Both the position numbers and the translations under genes were made by a program. DNA of 9,547 nucleotides from CAJBLF01 sp964560855 (GTDB lineage Bacteria; Patescibacteriota; Gracilibacteria; Absconditabacterales; Absconditicoccaceae). Of this stretch, positions 6,015-9,547 are shown one piece after another; the first letter of the stretch is position 1; the number at the start of each line of letters is the position of its first letter. Location: the NCBI GenBank assembly GCA_964560855.1, contig CAZLLU010000031.1, forward strand, positions 1 to 9,547, written 5' to 3'. Under the pieces are notes generated by a model. It was not told where the DNA came from, ran no database searches, and saw nothing but the letters and a program-made list of their open reading frames with translations.

Positions 6015-8636
6015 TTATGCTGTTGCGGTTTTCCGGAATTTCAATGTATTGAGATATTTACAATAATTTTCTTTGAATGTGAAGAGTGTAGATGAGATTC
6101 TATTGAGCGTTTTTTCTTCTACCATTTCTGTATCGAAATCCGTTGAAAATACTTTTGCATCATCAAACATGAGATCATCTGATTGTGTATAGAAAGGATC
6201 TTCTTTGATTGCTGTCCTATCTTTGCAGAGATGTTTCAAACGATTAGTGAGATTGGCTGCCTTGAAGAGTTCTGCATAGCTTGGAAATTTTTCTGTAGTG
6301 GATAATCCTTCTATTTTTTTGCTATCGAGATCTATCTTTGTCGTATATCCATAGGTTTTGAATTCCACAATTGGTCATGTTCCGATGATATCCAATCCAG
6401 ATTTATCTGTTGCAGGCCGATATTCATAGAAATCATTGATGCCATTCAAAAGATATCTTTGCTTTGTTGCGTCTGTCGGAGCGATGAGCTTTATCTTGTC
6501 TGATAATCCTGTTTTGTCAGTTGTCGCTTCTGTAATGTCAAACACATCACCTCTTTCCTTGAGATCTTCGAGATCGTCTACGGTGCTATTTTCGTCTTCT
6601 ATATACGCTTGGATGAGCGGCATAGTCTCTGGGTTGATTCTGTTGTATCCTTCTTTTTCCATGAATGCATGTACAGAGTATACTTTTGTTGCTGCTAATC
6701 CTGCTGTAGCACTGAATTCTTTTGTAGGATTGTTTGTCAGATCTTCCATGGATGTTATTCCCATAGAACGCAAAGTGAGATCCATTACTCCATTTTTATC
6801 TTCTTTGCCTACATGCTTCTTCAAAAACTTTGCTCCAGCCTTCTGGTTATCGTTTCCAGCTTCCAACATTGCTATATACCCATCATATTGATCTTCTCTG
6901 ATCTTTAATTTTCCATCATTGGTTTCTTCCAAGATATTTGCCATTCATTGATAATTCATCATATCAAATGCTCCCATAAGTCCAATGAATCATTCTGTGT
7001 ATATTTCTGCCTGAGTGAATTTTTTTCCAGCGATATCAGGATTTCCTGATCATCGTCCAAAGAGCTTGGATATTTTTTCAGTGGTTTTCCCTCATTTAAA
7101 TAGACTCATTGGTCATTCTCCGCTTCGTGCTTGCGCTCCGAATATAACTGCAGTGGGTCATAACAATCGTCCAAGATTCTTTCATAGATTTTCTTCGCTT
7201 CTTCCTTTTTTTGTTAATAATTTGATTGCACTGGAGATCATTTTGAATCCTACGAAAATCATCCCTCAGGTAAGTGCGAGATTTCCCATTCCTCACCGCA
7301 TTTGTTTTTGATTCTCTGTCATGTTGGTTTTGTCCAATCGATATCACATAACACCTCATATTCCTCATTTTGCGAATGCTTCTTTTCCTGAATCATAATT
7401 TTTTGACATACTTTCTGTATTTCCTTCTCATTGGTTTTCTTTTTCGGTTTCTGTATTTTCTGTATTTTCTGTTGTTTTATTCGTGTTTTTTGCTTCTGTT
7501 TTTCCAGCTTTTGAAGTTTCTGATCATGAGACTTTCGTCTTCGTTATGTTGAGTGAAAAAAATTCAGAGAGCGTAGGATCTATCTTTACCAATTCATAAA
7601 ATTCTTTGGTATGTTTAGGTATAAATGGTCTTTCTGATGGTTTAAAGGCGTCTGGTTGAGTTATGACGTTGTTGAGATATTCCTCTAAATCTTGCAAATC
7701 TTGCGCCAATTCCTGTTTTTTCGCTGCATCGAGAGAGAGTTTGTCTAATATCACATATTGCTTATTCACTTTTTTTAATGAATTGCGGAGTTTTCTTGCA
7801 TCTGATTTATCGTTGATGATGATTTCGTAGTAAGGGATTGTACTTGTCTCTCTATTGATAATCATATCTCTTGTCGCTCTGAAATCATCTTCCTCTCTTG
7901 CTATCTCTTCAAGCCGTTGATTGATCTGCATCAAAGTTTCTTGTTTGTTATATGCGTTGATATCGTCCATCTTTACTTCTTGGATCTCGTTTTTTCCATT
8001 AACGTTCTCTCGTTTTATAGTATAATTTTTAGCATCATTTTTCTCTAATCGTTCCATGGTCTCTTTCATCCTGTATAATCTATCTAGACGATCCTGTACT
8101 TGTGATCTATATGCTTTCCGTAGATTTCTATCTATCTTATCGTCTTTGTCGACATCCTTGGAATATTCTTTTTCTCATTCCAAAAATTTGATGTTTCTTG
8201 CAAGAACCTTTTTTGTGCTTTCCATATCTGTTTCTTTTGCTTCCTGATTTTTTAATCTTGTTATATCATCCTTGAGCATTGCTAGATCTTCCTTTGTAGT
8301 TACTTTGATATATTCCAATTTAAATCCTGTAATTCTGATAAGCAGATCTTCTTCCGCTTCTCGTGTCTCCATTTCTTTGCAATATTTCCATACTCGCGAC
8401 TCCATTTTCCCTTCTGGTATGGTGAACTTATTTTTTCCGTCGATATTGAAGATATATCTATTGCCGTCTTTCTTGATCTTAACTCTTGGATCATCAAAAA
8501 TATTGTTAACCTGATTGATTATTTTCAGTTCTTGTTTAAAGCTGTCGTAGTTAGTAAAATGATGCTCAATTTTCTGAGCTTCTCCTTCCGTAGCCTCTCT
8601 TATATCTATCATTTTGATATTTTCTTGCGTTGACAT
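6015..8636 (-). CDS. Large protein of unknown function with coiled-coil N-terminus and TGA-rich glycine domain
   Basis: The product is 873 residues with no family recognised. Residues 1-370 are highly charged (Lys/Glu/Asp rich), with coiled-coil-prone stretches such as 135-215 (LRKAYRSQVQDRLDRLYRMK) and 300-345. Residues 371-415 form a low-complexity Ser/Thr/Glu/Asn/Lys linker partly encoded by 9-bp repeats. Residues 424-565 are Gly-rich with hydrophobic segments at about 450-474 (GMIFVGFKMISSAIKLL), 488-503 and 545-562, which may enter a membrane. Residues 566-873 are again soluble and charged. Sixteen glycines are coded by TGA, 14 of them between residues 371 and 565. No TAA or TAG interrupts the frame until TAA at 6015-6017. 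ATG 8636 was preferred over an in-frame ATG at 8681 because the promoter at 8669-8697 would start transcription downstream of 8681. No signal peptide is evident. It has its own promoter and terminator. It could be a structural or envelope-associated protein, but this is a guess. Confidence 0.85.
7450..7473 (-). repeat. 9-bp tandem repeat inside the large gene's linker
   Basis: TCTGTATTT on the plus strand occurs twice in tandem (7450-7458 and 7459-7467) with a partial third copy. On the coding strand this gives ENT-ENT-type tripeptide repeats in the hydrophilic linker. The 9-bp unit keeps the frame, so copy changes would only alter linker length. Confidence 0.6.
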
Positions 8637-8668
8637 GGCTGTCGTTCGGGTAAAAATTTGTACACTTA

Positions 8669-8697
8669 AGTATATCCACAAAAACCATAATTACCAA
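8669..8697 (-). promoter_or_regulatory. Promoter of the 873-residue protein gene
   Basis: On the minus strand TTGGTA (8692-8697) is followed after exactly 17 bases by TATACT (8669-8674, five of six -10 bases). The expected start near 8662 gives a leader of about 25 bases before the ATG at 8636. The element lies just downstream of the preceding gene's terminator, which supports independent expression. Confidence 0.6.
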
Positions 8698-8714
8698 AAA
8701 ATATGCTGTAAACT

Positions 8715-8740
8715 AAAAAATAGGGTTGACAAAAACCCTA
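8715..8740 (-). terminator. Intrinsic terminator of the 199-residue protein gene
   Basis: TAGGGTT (8734-8740 read on the minus strand) pairs perfectly with AACCCTA (8721-8727) across a six-base loop and is followed by six T residues (plus-strand A-run 8715-8720). It lies 27 bases beyond the gene's stop codon. The plus-strand TTGACA inside the hairpin is part of the loop and stem, not a promoter. Confidence 0.82.
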
Positions 8741-8767
8741 AATTTCACACAATCTGTTTTCTGACCA

Positions 8768-9367
8768 TTATTCGTTGAGAGAAAGCTCTTTTCTGAGTGT
8801 GTTCTCGAATTCTATCACTTTTTCTCCTGAAAGCTTTTCTGTTAGTTGGTAATATTCGGAGATGAGCATGAGTAGTTTAGTAAATTCTTCCTTCTCGATA
8901 GAGATATTGTCGTGATATTTCGGCAATAATTGTTTAATATAGTTGATATATTCTGTCAGATAGACGTCTCCGTCAAACTTCCATATTTCTTGATAGATAG
9001 AATCCAATTCCAATTCCTTGATCTCTGCTTGGTAGAATGGAACGAATATTCCTACGATAACGATGGTATTTGCATTTTTCCTTAGATACATGAGGTCCGT
9101 TTCTTTGTTCCTGGTCTTGAAAAATGTGTGGTAGATCTGTTTGACTAGCTGGTCGTTTTTGATCTCCCTGAGCAGAAATTCGAGAAATTTTGCGAATTTA
9201 TTGTTTGTCGCTTTATCTTTTTTGATGTCCTGTCCTATTTGTTGAGCTTTTTTTTGATTGTCCTGTACTTTTCTGACTGCCTCTTCGGTAACTTTGTTTA
9301 TATTTTCCCTTACTTCTCATCATCCTGTGCGCTCGTCCAATCCGATTCCTCCTGCTTCGTTTGCCAT
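8768..9367 (-). CDS. Conserved-looking hypothetical protein, 199 residues
   Basis: I do not recognise the family. The first 20 residues are Gly-rich (MANEAGGIGLDERTGGGEVREN), with two adjacent TGA codons read as Gly-Gly. A Lys/Gln-rich helical stretch follows at about 22-55 (EEAVRKVQDNQKKAQQIGQD). The rest looks all-helical: KFLEFLLREIKNDQLVKQIYHTFFKT, a short hydrophobic patch NTIVIVGIFVPFY (100-112) too short for a confident membrane helix, then amphipathic helices rich in Tyr, Leu, Lys and Glu to the end. Without readthrough, translation would have to begin after residue 16. ATG 9367 was chosen as the ATG that begins this frame and includes the TGA pair. No Shine-Dalgarno sequence or convincing promoter is visible in 9368-9493. 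It is followed by a terminator and then the 873-residue gene on the same strand, so the two are neighbours with separate transcripts. Confidence 0.75.
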
Positions 9368-9493
9368 CGTTGGTGTAAGGTCTAAAAAAATGCGTATCTA
9401 TGCTGTGGAATGTATACTTTTGTTCTTGAAATTCAACAGTAATTCCATATATCATCACCACACGATTTTTTTGTTGTATTGAAAATACCTGTT

Positions 9494-9547
9494 GGTGAGG
9501 TGGATGAGTGGTTGAAATCAGCTCGCTGCTAATGAGTCAGACAGTAA
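9494..9547 (+). tRNA. tRNA-Ser (anticodon GCT), truncated by window end
   Basis: The 5' half of a serine tRNA is visible: acceptor strand GGTGAGG, then TG, a D arm GAT...ATC with the GAGTGGTTGAA loop typical of tRNA-Ser, and an anticodon arm with loop CTGCTAA. The anticodon is therefore GCT, reading AGC and AGU. The anticodon stem has two G-T pairs. The variable arm begins at the window edge; the T arm and 3' acceptor strand lie outside. No convincing promoter was found in front of it. Confidence 0.88.

Noticed and set aside
7370..7552. Plus-strand hydrophobic small protein (Phe/Leu-rich)
   Set aside because: It is the reverse-strand shadow of the Lys/Glu/Asn/Thr-rich linker of the large gene, where purine-rich coding sequence reads as Phe and Leu on the other strand.
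8721..8740. A plus-strand promoter using TTGACA at 8726
   Set aside because: The TTGACA is part of a perfect inverted repeat with a minus-strand T-run that makes a good terminator, and no plus-strand gene follows.
1..9547. A mobile island bounded by tRNA-Leu and tRNA-Ser
   Set aside because: The tRNAs are different, no integrase or repeated tRNA 3' end was seen, and most genes between them are housekeeping or envelope functions.

Overview
This window reads as chromosome of a Candidate Phyla Radiation bacterium that translates TGA as glycine (genetic code 25), most likely Absconditabacteria (SR1) or Gracilibacteria (BD1-5). The main evidence is internal. Nine genes become full-length only if in-frame TGA is read through. 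I count about 43 such TGAs, and many fall where a family conserves glycine (SSB, signal peptidase box E, the GGGE motif of a pyruvyl transferase). All nine genes stop at TAA or TAG and none at TGA. The DNA is AT-rich, and clear Shine-Dalgarno sequences are missing before the starts. Phylum placement is inference.

Layout. Positions 1-85 hold a tRNA-Leu(CAA) on the minus strand with its own promoter. A plus-strand run follows: ssb (348-755), signal peptidase I (913-1497), a two-helix membrane protein with a bacterial PH-like domain (1524-2102) and a short Hsp20-type chaperone (2170-2523). A hairpin-rich zone with a terminator for each strand (2526-2632) separates this run from a convergent gene.

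The middle is a surface-polysaccharide region: an O-antigen ligase/polymerase-like membrane protein (2638-3963, minus), a divergent family 2 glycosyltransferase (4050-4937, plus) and a polysaccharide pyruvyl transferase of the CsaB type (4946-5944, minus), which meets the glycosyltransferase tail to tail. Together they suggest synthesis, pyruvylation and polymerisation or ligation of a cell-surface glycan.

The right third carries two minus-strand genes I cannot assign. One is an 873-residue protein (6015-8636) with a charged, coiled-coil-prone N-terminal half, a Thr/Glu/Asn/Lys linker, a Gly-rich hydrophobic middle and a charged C-terminal part. The other is a 199-residue protein upstream of it (8768-9367). 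A terminator lies between them and the large gene has its own promoter. The glycine TGAs of the large gene are packed into its middle domain. The window ends inside a tRNA-Ser(GCU) on the plus strand (9494 to edge).

No CRISPR array, insertion sequence, transposase, integrase or rRNA was seen. No stretch longer than about 300 bases lacks a gene; the longest gap is 86-347.
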